DNA of 64,000 nt from CALJDF01 sp038121105 (GCA_038121105.1 JAYONB010000010.1:1-64000), one strand, 5' to 3'. Shown: positions 8,138 to 16,415, counted from the stretch's first letter. The notes: a model not told the origin generated them from the sequence alone. A program made the numbers and translations.

Positions 8138-9106
8138 CTAAATCACGAAAATGGTCGAGCCCGTCGTCTTGCGGGCTTCGAGGTCGGTATGGGCCTGGGT
8201 CGCGTCTTTGAGCGCATAGCGTTGGTTGATTTCGATCCGCACCGCGCCCGCGCGCACCACCGCAAACAGATCCTCGGCGCAGGCCAGAAGCTGTTCGCGC
8301 GTCTTGGTGTAGCCCGGCAACGTGCCTTTGATGAGGTAACGCTCGGGCGGCAACTTCGCCCAGGTCTCAGGGGGCACCGGCCCGGCGGCCGCGCCGAACG
8401 AGACCAACACGCCGTGATGCGCCATCGCTTGCATCGATTTCTCGATCGTCGTCACGCCCACCGCATCGCAGACGTAATCGACGCCGCGCCCGTCGGTCAG
8501 GCCCTTTACCGCGTCGAGAAAATCCACTTCGCCATAGCGAATGACATGATCGCAGCCATGCGCCTTGGCGCGCTCGGCTTTGGCCGCCGACCCCACTGTG
8601 CCGATCACGGTCGCCCCAAGATGCTTGGCCCACTGGCAGGCGATCAAGCCCACCCCGCCCGCGGCCGCGTGATAGAGCAGCGTATCGCCAGGGCCGAGCG
8701 CCTTGGTTTGACGCACTAGGTACTGCGCGGTCATGCCCTTGAGCATCATCGCGGCCGCCATTTCGTCGGAGACGTCGTCGGGCAGGGGCACCAAGCGGTC
8801 GGCCGGCACCAAATTGACCTCGGCGTAACTTCCCAAGTGGCTGGAGTAGGCCACCCGGTCGCCCACGTTGAGGCCCGACACCCCGTCGCCCAGCGCTTCG
8901 ACCACGCCCGCGCCTTCGCGCCCCAACACGGCGGGCATTTTCGCCAGCGGATAGAGGCCCGAACGCAAATAGGTATCGACGTAGTTCAGCCCGGCAAAGG
9001 TCTGCCGCACCCGCGCTTCGCCGGGGCCGGGCGCGCCGGGGTCCCAGTCTTCCCAGGAAAAATTCTCAGGTCCCCCGGTGGCGTGCAGTACGACGGCTTT
9101 GGTCAT
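8138..9106 (-). CDS. Zeta-crystallin-like quinone oxidoreductase, paralog 4
   Basis: 322-aa MDR reductase with GLNYVDTYLRSGLYPLAKMP and HAAAGGVGLIACQWAKHLGATVIGTVG, followed by AKAHGCDHVIRYGEVDF. It is closest in layout to the classical E. coli QOR. The start follows an AGGGAGG Shine-Dalgarno sequence (revcomp of cctccct at 9112-9118). It begins 72 nt after the rhodanese stop and is followed by paralog 3 after 12 nt, so it could be read from the sulfide-module promoter or from its own. Confidence 0.9.
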   Translation of the reverse strand: MTKAVVLHATGGPENFSWEDWDPGAPGPGEARVRQTFAGLNYVDTYLRSGLYPLAKMPAVLGREGAGVVEALGDGVSGLNVGDRVAYSSHLGSYAEVNLVPADRLVPLPDDVSDEMAAAMMLKGMTAQYLVRQTKALGPGDTLLYHAAAGGVGLIACQWAKHLGATVIGTVGSAAKAERAKAHGCDHVIRYGEVDFLDAVKGLTDGRGVDYVCDAVGVTTIEKSMQAMAHHGVLVSFGAAAGPVPPETWAKLPPERYLIKGTLPGYTKTREQLLACAEDLFAVVRAGAVRIEINQRYALKDATQAHTDLEARKTTGSTIFVI

Positions 9107-9178
9107 TCGTCCTCCCTGTTTTGGAGGCGCAGCATGAGCCCTAATCGCCGTGCGTCAAGGGCGCCCCGTCGGCGCCGT

Positions 9179-9562
9179 CTACCCTTTGGCGATCGCGCCG
9201 CCGGCCTCGGCCCAGGCCGCAATCCCGCCCGCCATGTTGGCGACGTTCTTGATGCCCATATCGACCAGCGTTTTGGACGCCAAAGCGGATCGCCCGCCGG
9301 AGGCGCAGAACACCACCAGCTTCTTGCCGCTGGCGAATTCGGCTTGGTGCATCGGCCCCTGCGGGTCGGCGATGAATTCCAAAAACCCGCGCGGCGCATG
9401 GATCGAGCCCGGGATGGTCCCTTGCGCCCGTTCGCCCGCCGACCGAACGTCGACGAACACGACATTGTCGTCGCCGACCAACGATACCGCGTCATGAACC
9501 GCAATCGTGTCGATCACCGCATTTGCGTTAGCAATCATGTCCTTGAACCCTTGTGCAGCCAT
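9179..9562 (-). CDS. Single-domain rhodanese (sulfurtransferase)
   Basis: 127-aa rhodanese-homology protein. The catalytic loop is CASGGRS, with the persulfide-carrying Cys86. The fold landmarks VVFVDVRSAGERAQGTIPGS and MAGGIAAW are present. It would move sulfane sulfur, for instance between glutathione persulfide and thiosulfate. It lies 51 nt downstream of the cytochrome b561 gene and follows the Blh-type dioxygenase, which matches the usual pairing of rhodanese and persulfide dioxygenase in sulfide detoxification. No signal peptide is seen, so it is probably cytoplasmic. Confidence 0.9.
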   Translation of the reverse strand: MAAQGFKDMIANANAVIDTIAVHDAVSLVGDDNVVFVDVRSAGERAQGTIPGSIHAPRGFLEFIADPQGPMHQAEFASGKKLVVFCASGGRSALASKTLVDMGIKNVANMAGGIAAWAEAGGAIAKG

Positions 9563-9613
9563 TCGTGAAATTCCTTTCGTTGCGGACGTCGCCGCTTGGC
9601 GCGGCGCGTCCTG

Positions 9614-10282
9614 TTAGCGCCGCTTGGCACCGGTAACCATCGCGCGTGGCAGGTTTTCGCGATGAACAAAACTGGCCAGCAAAACACCGCCGATATGGAG
9701 GAACACCAAAACCAACGTCAGGTTTGCTAGGACTTCGTGAATCTCTTCGAGGGCCTCGGCATCGCCGTCGTGCTCACGGGCGTGGCCGCGCTCGTCGTCG
9801 TGATCGTCCTCTTCGTTCTCCTCGTCGGCACCTCGGGCGACGGTCACCGATGCGGTCGATGGCGATGCGCTGGTGACGATCCCGGCGAGCGGGCCGCGGT
9901 TGTCTTCGAGGGCGTAGAGCCAAAGCCCAGAACCGACGGTGCCCAGGAGCGCTGCGAGGAGGAGGACGACCATCGCACCTCCCGCGGGGCTGTGGCCGAT
10001 GTAGCGGCGGCCGCGCCATCGTAGCAGGGCGCCGAGATACCCAAGAACGACGCCGGGTCGGTAGAGAAAGTCGCTGAAGCGCGCGTGCTGGGGGCCCACG
10101 AACCCCCACACAATCCGTAGGACGACAATCGTGCCGACGGCGTATCCGGCCCACACGTGAACGGTGAGGGCGTCGTCCTCGGTTAGATAGGCGACGGCAA
10201 ACGCTGCGACCAGTGCCCAATGGGCAACGCGGACGAAGCGGTCCCAAACCGGCACTTGGTCGTCCAGGCGGTCGGTGGTCAT
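9614..10282 (-). CDS. Cytochrome b561-family membrane protein with an acidic/His-rich loop
   Basis: 222-aa di-heme-type membrane cytochrome of the b561/Ni-hydrogenase b-subunit group. Hydrophobic helices span about 18-35, 43-62, 103-122 and 185-208. Histidines suited to heme ligation are H21 (VRVAHWAL), H42, H182 and H196. Between helices 3 and 4 is an unusual insert (about 150-181) rich in Asp, Glu and His (EENEEDDHDD), which looks metal-binding or like a charged spacer. It sits between the persulfide dioxygenase (14-nt gap) and the rhodanese, so it may shuttle electrons from sulfide or thiol oxidation to the quinone pool. That role is inferred from position only. Confidence 0.8.
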   Translation of the reverse strand: MTTDRLDDQVPVWDRFVRVAHWALVAAFAVAYLTEDDALTVHVWAGYAVGTIVVLRIVWGFVGPQHARFSDFLYRPGVVLGYLGALLRWRGRRYIGHSPAGGAMVVLLLAALLGTVGSGLWLYALEDNRGPLAGIVTSASPSTASVTVARGADEENEEDDHDDERGHAREHDGDAEALEEIHEVLANLTLVLVFLHIGGVLLASFVHRENLPRAMVTGAKRR

Positions 10283-10296
10283 GGGGTCCCGCTCAC

Positions 10297-11157
10297 TTAC
10301 AGCGCGTCGACGGGCAGCTTGAGATAGGAAACGCCGTTCGCTTCGGGCGGCGGCATGTGGCCGGCGCGCATATTGACCTGCACGCCGGGCAGGATCAGCA
10401 CCGGCATATCCAATTTCGCGTCGCGCTCGGTACGCATCTTCACGAACTCGGCCTCGGCGATGCCGTCATGGACATGCAGGTTGTCGGCCTTTTCGGCGGC
10501 GACGGTGGTTTCCCACATCACCTCGCGCCCGTTCGGCATGTAGTCATGACACATAAACAGTCGCGTGTCGGGCGGCAGCGCCAGCACCTTTTGGATCGAG
10601 GCATACAGCGTCTTGGCATCGCCGCCGGGGAAGTCGCAGCGCGCGGTGCCGAAATCGGGCATGAACAACGTATCGCCGACGAACGCCGCATCGCCGAACA
10701 CATAGGTCACGCATGTCGGCGTATGGCCCGGCGTATGCATCACGCGGCCTTCCATGACGCCGATCGCGATCGTGTCGCCGTCGGCAAACAAGCGGTCGAA
10801 TTGGCTGCCGTCGGTCGCGAAGTCGGGCCCGGCGTTGAATACCCCGGCAAAGGTCTCTTGCACGGTCTTAATGTCGGCGCCGACGCCGGTTTGCCCGCCC
10901 AGGGTGGTTTTCAAGTAGGGCGCCGCCGTCAGGTGATCGGCGTGCACGTGGGTTTCCAATATCCAGTCCACGATCAGATCCTCGGCGCGGACATAGGCAA
11001 TGATCTCGTCGGCCGATTGCGTCGACGTGCGGCCCGACTTGGGGTCGAAGTCGCGTACCGAATCGATAATGGCGCAGTGCTTGCCGCCCGGCTCGCGGAC
11101 GACATGGCTGATCGTAAAGGTGGCCGGATCGAAAAACGAACGAACGTCGGGTTTCAT
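10297..11157 (-). CDS. blh: Blh/ETHE1-type persulfide dioxygenase (MBL fold)
   Basis: 286-aa metallo-beta-lactamase-fold enzyme. It has the metal motif THVHADH, then HTPGHTPTCVTYVFGD, GDTLFMPDFGTARCDFPGGD and FMCHDY. This set is typical of the ETHE1/Blh persulfide dioxygenases, which oxidise glutathione persulfide to sulfite. No rhodanese-like or DUF442 fusion is present; the rhodanese is a separate gene two positions downstream. The frame is open upstream, but ATG 11157 is chosen because a GAGGAG sequence precedes it. It is divergent from the ArsR/BigR-like repressor across an AT-rich element and is probably derepressed by persulfide. Confidence 0.88.
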   Translation of the reverse strand: MKPDVRSFFDPATFTISHVVREPGGKHCAIIDSVRDFDPKSGRTSTQSADEIIAYVRAEDLIVDWILETHVHADHLTAAPYLKTTLGGQTGVGADIKTVQETFAGVFNAGPDFATDGSQFDRLFADGDTIAIGVMEGRVMHTPGHTPTCVTYVFGDAAFVGDTLFMPDFGTARCDFPGGDAKTLYASIQKVLALPPDTRLFMCHDYMPNGREVMWETTVAAEKADNLHVHDGIAEAEFVKMRTERDAKLDMPVLILPGVQVNMRAGHMPPPEANGVSYLKLPVDAL

Positions 11158-11200
11158 GTGGGGTCTCCTCGTTGGATCGTTGCGGCGCGCCCCGCCTCGC

Positions 11201-11229
11201 AATTATATATGAATATGCTAATATATAGA
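11201..11229. promoter_or_regulatory. AT-rich operator/promoter between blh and the ArsR gene
   Basis: A stretch of almost only A and T with ATATAT at both ends (AATTATATATGAATATGC, then TAATATATAGA) stands out in GC-rich DNA. It forms an imperfect inverted repeat and ends 2 nt before the repressor start codon. BigR/SqrR-type regulators bind AT-rich palindromes of this kind. TAATAT (11219-11224) could be the -10 box of the repressor gene, which would make that mRNA leaderless or nearly so. Confidence 0.65.
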
Positions 11230-11231
11230 CA

Positions 11232-11543
11232 ATGGCTAAATTAGAAAAACTTAATATAAAGGAAATGGCAAAGTCGGCGGCGGCAGCCAGCGCCTTGATG
11301 CGCGCGCTGGGCCACGAAAAGCGTCTGCTGATCCTGTGCCATCTGGCGAAAGGCGAATTATCGGTCGGGGCGCTGGCCGAGCGCCTTGATCTCGCCCAAT
11401 CGCCGCTGTCGCAACACCTCGCCCGGCTGCGTCACGACGGCCTTGTCGACACCCGTCGCGAGGCGCAAACGATCTACTACAGCCTGGGCAGCCCCGAGGC
11501 CGCCAAGGTGATCAAGCTGTTGTACAAAACCTACTGCGGCTGA
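11232..11543 (+). CDS. ArsR-family persulfide sensor (SqrR/BigR-like repressor)
   Basis: 103-aa winged-helix repressor. The recognition segment is QSPLSQHLARLRHDGLV. It has just two cysteines, C36 (LLILCHL) and C102 (KTYCG), separated by 66 residues. That spacing equals the redox pair of SqrR (C41/C107) and BigR (C42/C108), which form a tetrasulfide bridge with persulfides and release DNA. Metal-binding CxC motifs of arsenic sensors are absent. It is divergent from blh, so it likely represses blh and itself. No Shine-Dalgarno sequence precedes the ATG, which fits a leaderless message. Confidence 0.88.
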   Translation: MAKLEKLNIKEMAKSAAAASALMRALGHEKRLLILCHLAKGELSVGALAERLDLAQSPLSQHLARLRHDGLVDTRREAQTIYYSLGSPEAAKVIKLLYKTYCG

Positions 11544-11620
11544 ATGCCGCGTAGGTCCGCGCGGTAAAGGGCCGCCGCGATCCCCATATATCGAGCATGC
11601 CTCATGTGGGGAGATTGCTT

Positions 11621-12190
11621 ATGTCCAAATTCATCTTGGCCGGGCTCGTCACGCTGGCCCTGGCCGGCTGCACCGGTACGATCATCGGTGGCGGCACGCC
11701 CTATGGCGGGTACGACCGCGACACCGTCAGTTTTATTGCCGCCCGGGGGCCGATCCCGGTCCGCACGGTCGGCCATGTCGGCGATCTGTCGGCGCAAGAC
11801 ACGCTCCGCGCCGTGACGGCACGTTTTCGTCTACCCGGCGACTTCCCGCCGGCGACGTTCGAGGCGGCGACCGAGGCGCAGCGTCGTGACGGGTTTCACC
11901 TGACCTTCGTTTTCGATCCGGAACGGACGCCCGACGTGCGCACGGTATGCGGACCCGATCCGGCGTCGATCCCGACCCGCGCCGAAGTCGGCAAGATGCG
12001 GGTGGTCGTCGGCTATTGCTATCGCGACGAGGCGCTAAACCGGGTCAACGCGCGCACCCCGCCCGTCGATCCGGCGACGCCCGCGTTCGGCGCGGTGCTC
12101 GACCAAATCTCGATGGCGCTGTTTCCGGTCCGTGACCCCAACCTCAATCTCGATAAGCGCCGTCGCTGGCAATTAAGACCTACGGCTTGA
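11621..12190 (+). CDS. Predicted lipoprotein of unknown function
   Basis: 189-aa protein with a clear lipoprotein signal (MSKFILAGLVTLALAGC, lipobox LALAGC, Cys17). The start at 11621 is preferred over an in-frame ATG 24 nt upstream because GGGAG lies at the right distance. The mature part contains two conserved-looking segments, RRDGFHLTFVFDPE and GKMRVVVGYCYRDEALNRVNAR, but no domain I can name. The last 11 bp overlap the convergent quinone reductase paralog 5. Envelope location is predicted; the role is unknown. Confidence 0.75.
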   Translation: MSKFILAGLVTLALAGCTGTIIGGGTPYGGYDRDTVSFIAARGPIPVRTVGHVGDLSAQDTLRAVTARFRLPGDFPPATFEAATEAQRRDGFHLTFVFDPERTPDVRTVCGPDPASIPTRAEVGKMRVVVGYCYRDEALNRVNARTPPVDPATPAFGAVLDQISMALFPVRDPNLNLDKRRRWQLRPTA

Positions 12191-13145
12191 GGATGATCGA
12201 GCCCGTGGTCTTGCGCGCTTGCAGATCGGTATGCGCCTGGGCGCCGTCCTTCAGTGCGTAGGTGTGGTTGACCGCGATCTTGATCGCGCCCTGTTGCACC
12301 AGGTCGAAGAACGCGGCGGCGGACTCGCGAAGCTCGTCCAGCCGTCCCAGCAGCGTCGCGATCGAGCCCTTGGTGTAAAGCACCGAGGGCGGTAGATCGT
12401 CGATCGTCATCGTCGACGGGCCCGAGGCCTGGCCGATGGTCGTTAACGTCCCATAGGCGGCCAAGCATTGCGCCGACTTGGTCGGGTTGTCGCCGCCGAT
12501 GCCGTCCACCACCAACGCCACCCCCTCGCCGCCGGTGATGTCTTTCACCCGCTCGACGAAGTCTTCTTGGGTGTAGTCGATGGTTTCGGCCGCGCCGTTG
12601 TCGCGCGCGAGTTGCGCTTTGGCGTCCGAGGACACCGTGCCGATCAACTTGGCGCCGATGTGTTTGGCCCATTGGCAGGCGAACAAGCCCACCCCGCCGG
12701 CCGCGGCATGGAACAACACCCAATCGCCCGCGCCCACCTGACGCACCCGGGTATACAAATGGTGCACCGTGATGCCTTTGGTGATGGCGGCGGCGGCTTG
12801 GTCGTCACTGATGCCGTCCGGTACCGGCACCACCATGCCGGCATTGATCAATCGTTCCTCGCAATAGGCCCCCGGGCCCAGCGGGTAGCACACCCGATCG
12901 CCGGCCTTGACCGTGGTCACCCCGTCGCCGACGGCGGTGACTTCCCCGGCGCCCTCGACGCCGAGAATGCGCGGAAAGCCCGAGCCCGGATAGGTGCCGG
13001 CCCGGTGATAGGTGTCGATGTAGTTCACGCCGATCGCGCCGTGGCGCAGGCGAATTTCGCCCGGCCCCGGATCGCCGACCTCGACATCGACGTATTCCAG
13101 CACTTCCGGCCCGCCGGAGCGGGCCGCTTGCAATGCTTTGACCAT
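12180..13145 (-). CDS. Zeta-crystallin-like quinone oxidoreductase, paralog 5
   Basis: 321-aa MDR reductase, the most divergent of the five here: the AKAHGCDHP block is replaced by ARDNGAAETIDYTQEDF. It keeps GVNYIDTYHRAGTYPGSGFP and HAAAGGVGLFACQWAKHIGAKLIGTVS. The frame is open far upstream (to 13754), but that part overlaps the dienelactone hydrolase out of frame, so ATG 13145 is the start. It lies 2 nt after the hydrolase stop and is thus translationally coupled to it. A shared catabolic or detoxification substrate is likely. Confidence 0.9.
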   Translation of the reverse strand: MVKALQAARSGGPEVLEYVDVEVGDPGPGEIRLRHGAIGVNYIDTYHRAGTYPGSGFPRILGVEGAGEVTAVGDGVTTVKAGDRVCYPLGPGAYCEERLINAGMVVPVPDGISDDQAAAAITKGITVHHLYTRVRQVGAGDWVLFHAAAGGVGLFACQWAKHIGAKLIGTVSSDAKAQLARDNGAAETIDYTQEDFVERVKDITGGEGVALVVDGIGGDNPTKSAQCLAAYGTLTTIGQASGPSTMTIDDLPPSVLYTKGSIATLLGRLDELRESAAAFFDLVQQGAIKIAVNHTYALKDGAQAHTDLQARKTTGSIILKP

Positions 13146-13147
13146 GC

Positions 13148-13843
13148 CTAGGCCAGGTGCTGCTTGAAGAAGTCGAGCGTGCGCGATTCCGCCAGCTCGG
13201 CCGCCTCCTTGCGATAGGCGTCGCCGCCCTTGCGCGCGAACGCATGGTCCTGACCTTCGTAATCGTAGATCGTGACCTTGTCGTTGCCGGCCAGGCCGTC
13301 GTGCACTTTCTTTTGCGCATCCTTGGGCACGAACTGATCTTCGACCGCGACGTGCAGGATCAACGGGCTTTTCATATTGCCCTGCTCGCCCAGCATGGTG
13401 TCGATGCCGACGCCGTAATAGCCGACATTGGCGTTCGCATCGGTGCGCACCGAACACATATAGGCCAGGAACCCGCCGAGGCAGAACCCGACGGTGCCGA
13501 TCTTGTCGCTGGCGCCGTGGTTGCCGCGCAGCGCGTTGATGCTGTCTTGGATATCGGCGATGCCCTTTTCGACGTCGAAGCGCCCATAAAGATCGAACGC
13601 CTTGGCGAAATCTTCCTCGCCCTCGCCGTTGATCTGCACGCCTGGCTCCAACCGCCAGAACAGATCCGGCACCAGCGCGACATAACCCTGTGCGGCGAAG
13701 TCGTCGGCGATGTTGCGCATCCAGGTGTTCACCCCGAACACTTCTTGGATGCAAATGATCCCTGGGCCCGAACCCCCGGCCGGGGTCGCGAGATACCCCA
13801 TGAAGTCGCCGTCTTTGCCCTTGATCTGGATTTCCTGGCCCAT
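13148..13843 (-). CDS. Dienelactone hydrolase family protein
   Basis: 231-aa alpha/beta hydrolase of the DLH type. The nucleophile motif is GTVGFCLGG (Cys instead of Ser, as in true dienelactone hydrolases), the Asp lies in HVAVEDQFV and the His in GQDHAFARKG. The early segment PGIICIQEVFGVN is typical. The family cleaves dienelactone in chlorocatechol breakdown, but many members have other ester substrates. ATG 13843 has GGGAG upstream; the longer open frame lacks support. It is followed by reductase paralog 5 after 2 nt. Confidence 0.9.
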   Translation of the reverse strand: MGQEIQIKGKDGDFMGYLATPAGGSGPGIICIQEVFGVNTWMRNIADDFAAQGYVALVPDLFWRLEPGVQINGEGEEDFAKAFDLYGRFDVEKGIADIQDSINALRGNHGASDKIGTVGFCLGGFLAYMCSVRTDANANVGYYGVGIDTMLGEQGNMKSPLILHVAVEDQFVPKDAQKKVHDGLAGNDKVTIYDYEGQDHAFARKGGDAYRKEAAELAESRTLDFFKQHLA

Positions 13844-13935
13844 GCTGTGCTCCCGATTTTTTGGTGCGAATTTTTCGACCCGGACTCTAGCCAAGCCCCC
13901 GCACGGAGTCACGGTGGCCGCCCAACCCCTTGAGT

Positions 13936-14397
13936 CTAAAGCGCGATCGCGCCTTCCAGTCGCAAGAGCGCGACCTTGGTCGGGATGCCCTCGCCGCCCG
14001 AAAAGCCGCCCATCTTGCCGCCCGCCGCCAGCACCCGGTGGCACGGAATGATCACCGGGATCGGGTTCGCCCCACACGCGCCGCCCACCGCGCGGGCCGC
14101 ACTTTTTAGATCGCGTGCTAGATCGGCATAAGCCCGCGTCCCGCCATAGGGGATCGCTTGCATCAGGGCCCACACCTTCTTCTGGAACGCTGTGCCATGC
14201 GGATTGAGCGGCAACGCGAACGTGGTGAGCGATCCGTCGAAGTAGGCCGCCAATTGCGTCACCGCCTCATCCAGCAGCGCGGTGCGCGTTTGTGTCATCC
14301 CGCGCCCAAAGTCGAGCGCCACGATCGCCCCCTCATCCTCGCTCACCGTCAGATCGCCCACCGGCGAGGGATACGAAAGCTGCGGCGCGGGGGTCAT
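13936..14397 (-). CDS. ogt: Methylated-DNA--protein-cysteine methyltransferase
   Basis: 153-aa repair protein that takes the methyl group from O6-methylguanine onto its own cysteine. The active-site IPCHRV and the helix-turn-helix arginine-finger region (YGGTRAYADLARDL) are present. The N-terminal Ada-type zinc domain is absent, so it is the Ogt/MGMT form. ATG 14397 overlaps the stop of the upstream DUF255 gene as ATGA, which fixes the start although the frame stays open to 14463. It is translationally coupled to that gene. Confidence 0.92.
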   Translation of the reverse strand: MTPAPQLSYPSPVGDLTVSEDEGAIVALDFGRGMTQTRTALLDEAVTQLAAYFDGSLTTFALPLNPHGTAFQKKVWALMQAIPYGGTRAYADLARDLKSAARAVGGACGANPIPVIIPCHRVLAAGGKMGGFSGGEGIPTKVALLRLEGAIAL

Positions 14398-16415
14398 GCG
14401 GGCATGGCCTGGCTTAACGCGCCCGCATCGGTCACCGGCAGCGAACAGGTTTCGCCGATGCACAGGTAGGCCGTCGCCACGCCGTCCTTTTGCGCCTTGC
14501 CCGCCGCCGGGTGGTTGGCGGGCAGCGCGTCATCGGGCGCGATCACGCTCAGCACCAGGTTGGGCGTGGCCAACGCATAGGCCTCGGCGATCAACGCTTT
14601 GGTCGCGGGCTCTTTACGATCGCCGATGATCGCGACCTGCACCGGCTTCATCCACAGATCGACGTTGTTGAGGAACGTCGTCAGCCCGAAAAAGTTGCGC
14701 GCGATCTCCGGCGTGAACGCATCGATCAACGCGTGCGCGCGGGCACGGTACGCATCCTCGCCGGTGTGCAGATAAAGCCGCGCCAGAACGCCGACCATCG
14801 TGCCGTTGCCCGAGGGCACCGCGTTGTCGGTGGCGTTGCGCGGCCGCGCGATCAATTGCTCGCCGTCCGAGGCGGTTTGGTAATAGCCGCCTTGCTCGGT
14901 ATCCCAGAAAAGTTCATCCAGCGTCGCGGCCCACGCCCGCGCGCGCTTCAGATACGCGACCGCCCCCGTCACCTCGAACAGCGCCAACCCGGCTTGCGCC
15001 ATGTTGGCGTAGTCCTCCAGCATCCCGGCGTTGCGCACCTTGCCGTCGCGTGCGGCATGCCACAGCCGGTCGCCGTCGCTCATTTTGTCGACAACGAACG
15101 TCCACGCGCGTTCCGCTGCGGCCAGCCAGCCCGGCTCGTCGAACACGGCCGCCGCGCGCGCCATCGCAGCCATCATTAGCCCGTTCCAGTCGGCCAACAC
15201 CTTGTCGTCCCAGCCCGGCCGCACGCGCTGCTCGCGCGTCTCGTAAAGCACGTTGCAGGCGCGCGCGAGATCGCCTTCGAACTGAGGGTCGCCCACCGCC
15301 AAGTTGTGGCTACGGTTGAGAATATTTTTGCCTTCCCAATTGCCGTCCGGCGTGACGCCGAACGCCTCTTTGACCATGTCGGCATCCATGCCCAGCGCGG
15401 CGTCGATTTCGGCCTCGGTCCAGACGTAGTACTTGCCTTCGACGCCTTCTGAATCGGCATCCAGCGAGGCGGCAAACCCGCCGCCCTCGGCGACCATTTC
15501 GCGCAACGTCCACCCCACCGTCTCGCGAATGCGCGCGGCGTACAGCGACGATCCCGTGTGCTGCCAAACGTGCGTCATCAAATCGATCAGCAGCGCGTTG
15601 TCGTAGAGCATTTTTTCGAAATGCGGCACCAGCCACGCGGGATCGGTGGCATAACGCGCATAGCCGCCACCGACGTGATCGTAGATGCCGCCTTGCGCCA
15701 TTTGATCGAGCGAGATTTGCACCGCTTGTGCAAGCGTCGCGTCGCCGCTGCGCCGATGCGCGCGCCATAGAAATTCCAGCGCAAAGGTTTGCGGAAACTT
15801 CGGCGCCCCGCCGATTCCGCCCAGCGCCATATCGACCGATTCGACCAGCCGGCCCGCCATGTTGTCGAGCAACTCGGGCGACAGCGTCGGCACCTCGTCG
15901 GCCGCCGGGGTGCGGGCCATCTTCTGTAAGCCCTCGACCAGCGCGGCGGTATTCTTCGCCACCGCGTCTTTGTCCTCGGCATAGGCCTTGGCCATTGCCG
16001 CGAGGACTTGCGGGAAACCCGGTCGCCCGAATCGCGGCTCGGGCGGAAAATACGTCCCGCCCCAATAGGGTTCTGCTTGCGGGGTGAGGAACATCGTCAG
16101 CGGCCAGCCGCCTTGTTCGCCCAGCATGTGCAACGCATTCATATATATGGTGTCGATGTCGGGGCGTTCCTCGCGGTCGACCTTCACGTTGATGAACGAT
16201 TCGTTCATTTGCGCCGCGATCTCGTCGGATTCGAAGCTTTCGTGCGCCATCACGTGGCACCAGTGACAGGCCGCATAGCCGATCGACAGCAAGATCGGTT
16301 TGTCCTGCGCGCGCGCGGCCGCCAGCGCTTCCTCGCCCCACGGCCACCAATGGACCGGGTTGTCTTTATGTTGCTGTAGATAGGGGCTGGTTTCGTCGGC
16401 GAGGCGATTGGTCAT
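14394..16415 (-). CDS. DUF255 thioredoxin-domain protein (YyaL/SPATA20 family)
   Basis: 673-aa cytosolic protein. The N-terminal DUF255 thioredoxin-like domain (MTNRLADETSPYLQQHKDNPVHWWPWGEEAL) carries YAACHWCHVM, a CxxC redox pair. The rest (about 180-670) has the alpha/alpha-barrel look of six-hairpin glycosidases (GGYYQTASDGEQL, DNAVPSGNGTMVG). The family is widespread but its reaction is unknown. The start at 16415 is set by homology of the N-terminus; 36 upstream nt are also open. It shares a 4-nt overlap with ogt. Confidence 0.9.
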   Translation of the reverse strand: MTNRLADETSPYLQQHKDNPVHWWPWGEEALAAARAQDKPILLSIGYAACHWCHVMAHESFESDEIAAQMNESFINVKVDREERPDIDTIYMNALHMLGEQGGWPLTMFLTPQAEPYWGGTYFPPEPRFGRPGFPQVLAAMAKAYAEDKDAVAKNTAALVEGLQKMARTPAADEVPTLSPELLDNMAGRLVESVDMALGGIGGAPKFPQTFALEFLWRAHRRSGDATLAQAVQISLDQMAQGGIYDHVGGGYARYATDPAWLVPHFEKMLYDNALLIDLMTHVWQHTGSSLYAARIRETVGWTLREMVAEGGGFAASLDADSEGVEGKYYVWTEAEIDAALGMDADMVKEAFGVTPDGNWEGKNILNRSHNLAVGDPQFEGDLARACNVLYETREQRVRPGWDDKVLADWNGLMMAAMARAAAVFDEPGWLAAAERAWTFVVDKMSDGDRLWHAARDGKVRNAGMLEDYANMAQAGLALFEVTGAVAYLKRARAWAATLDELFWDTEQGGYYQTASDGEQLIARPRNATDNAVPSGNGTMVGVLARLYLHTGEDAYRARAHALIDAFTPEIARNFFGLTTFLNNVDLWMKPVQVAIIGDRKEPATKALIAEAYALATPNLVLSVIAPDDALPANHPAAGKAQKDGVATAYLCIGETCSLPVTDAGALSQAMPA

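Noticed and set aside
10297..11202. Longer start for the persulfide dioxygenase at 11202.
   Set aside because: Adds an Arg-rich leader without a ribosome-binding site; ATG 11157 has GAGGAG upstream. The longer form would also enter the operator region.
12180..13754. A 524-aa open frame that would make a longer quinone reductase.
   Set aside because: The extra 203 residues are the dienelactone hydrolase gene read out of frame, with basic low-complexity composition. ATG 13145 gives the normal reductase length.
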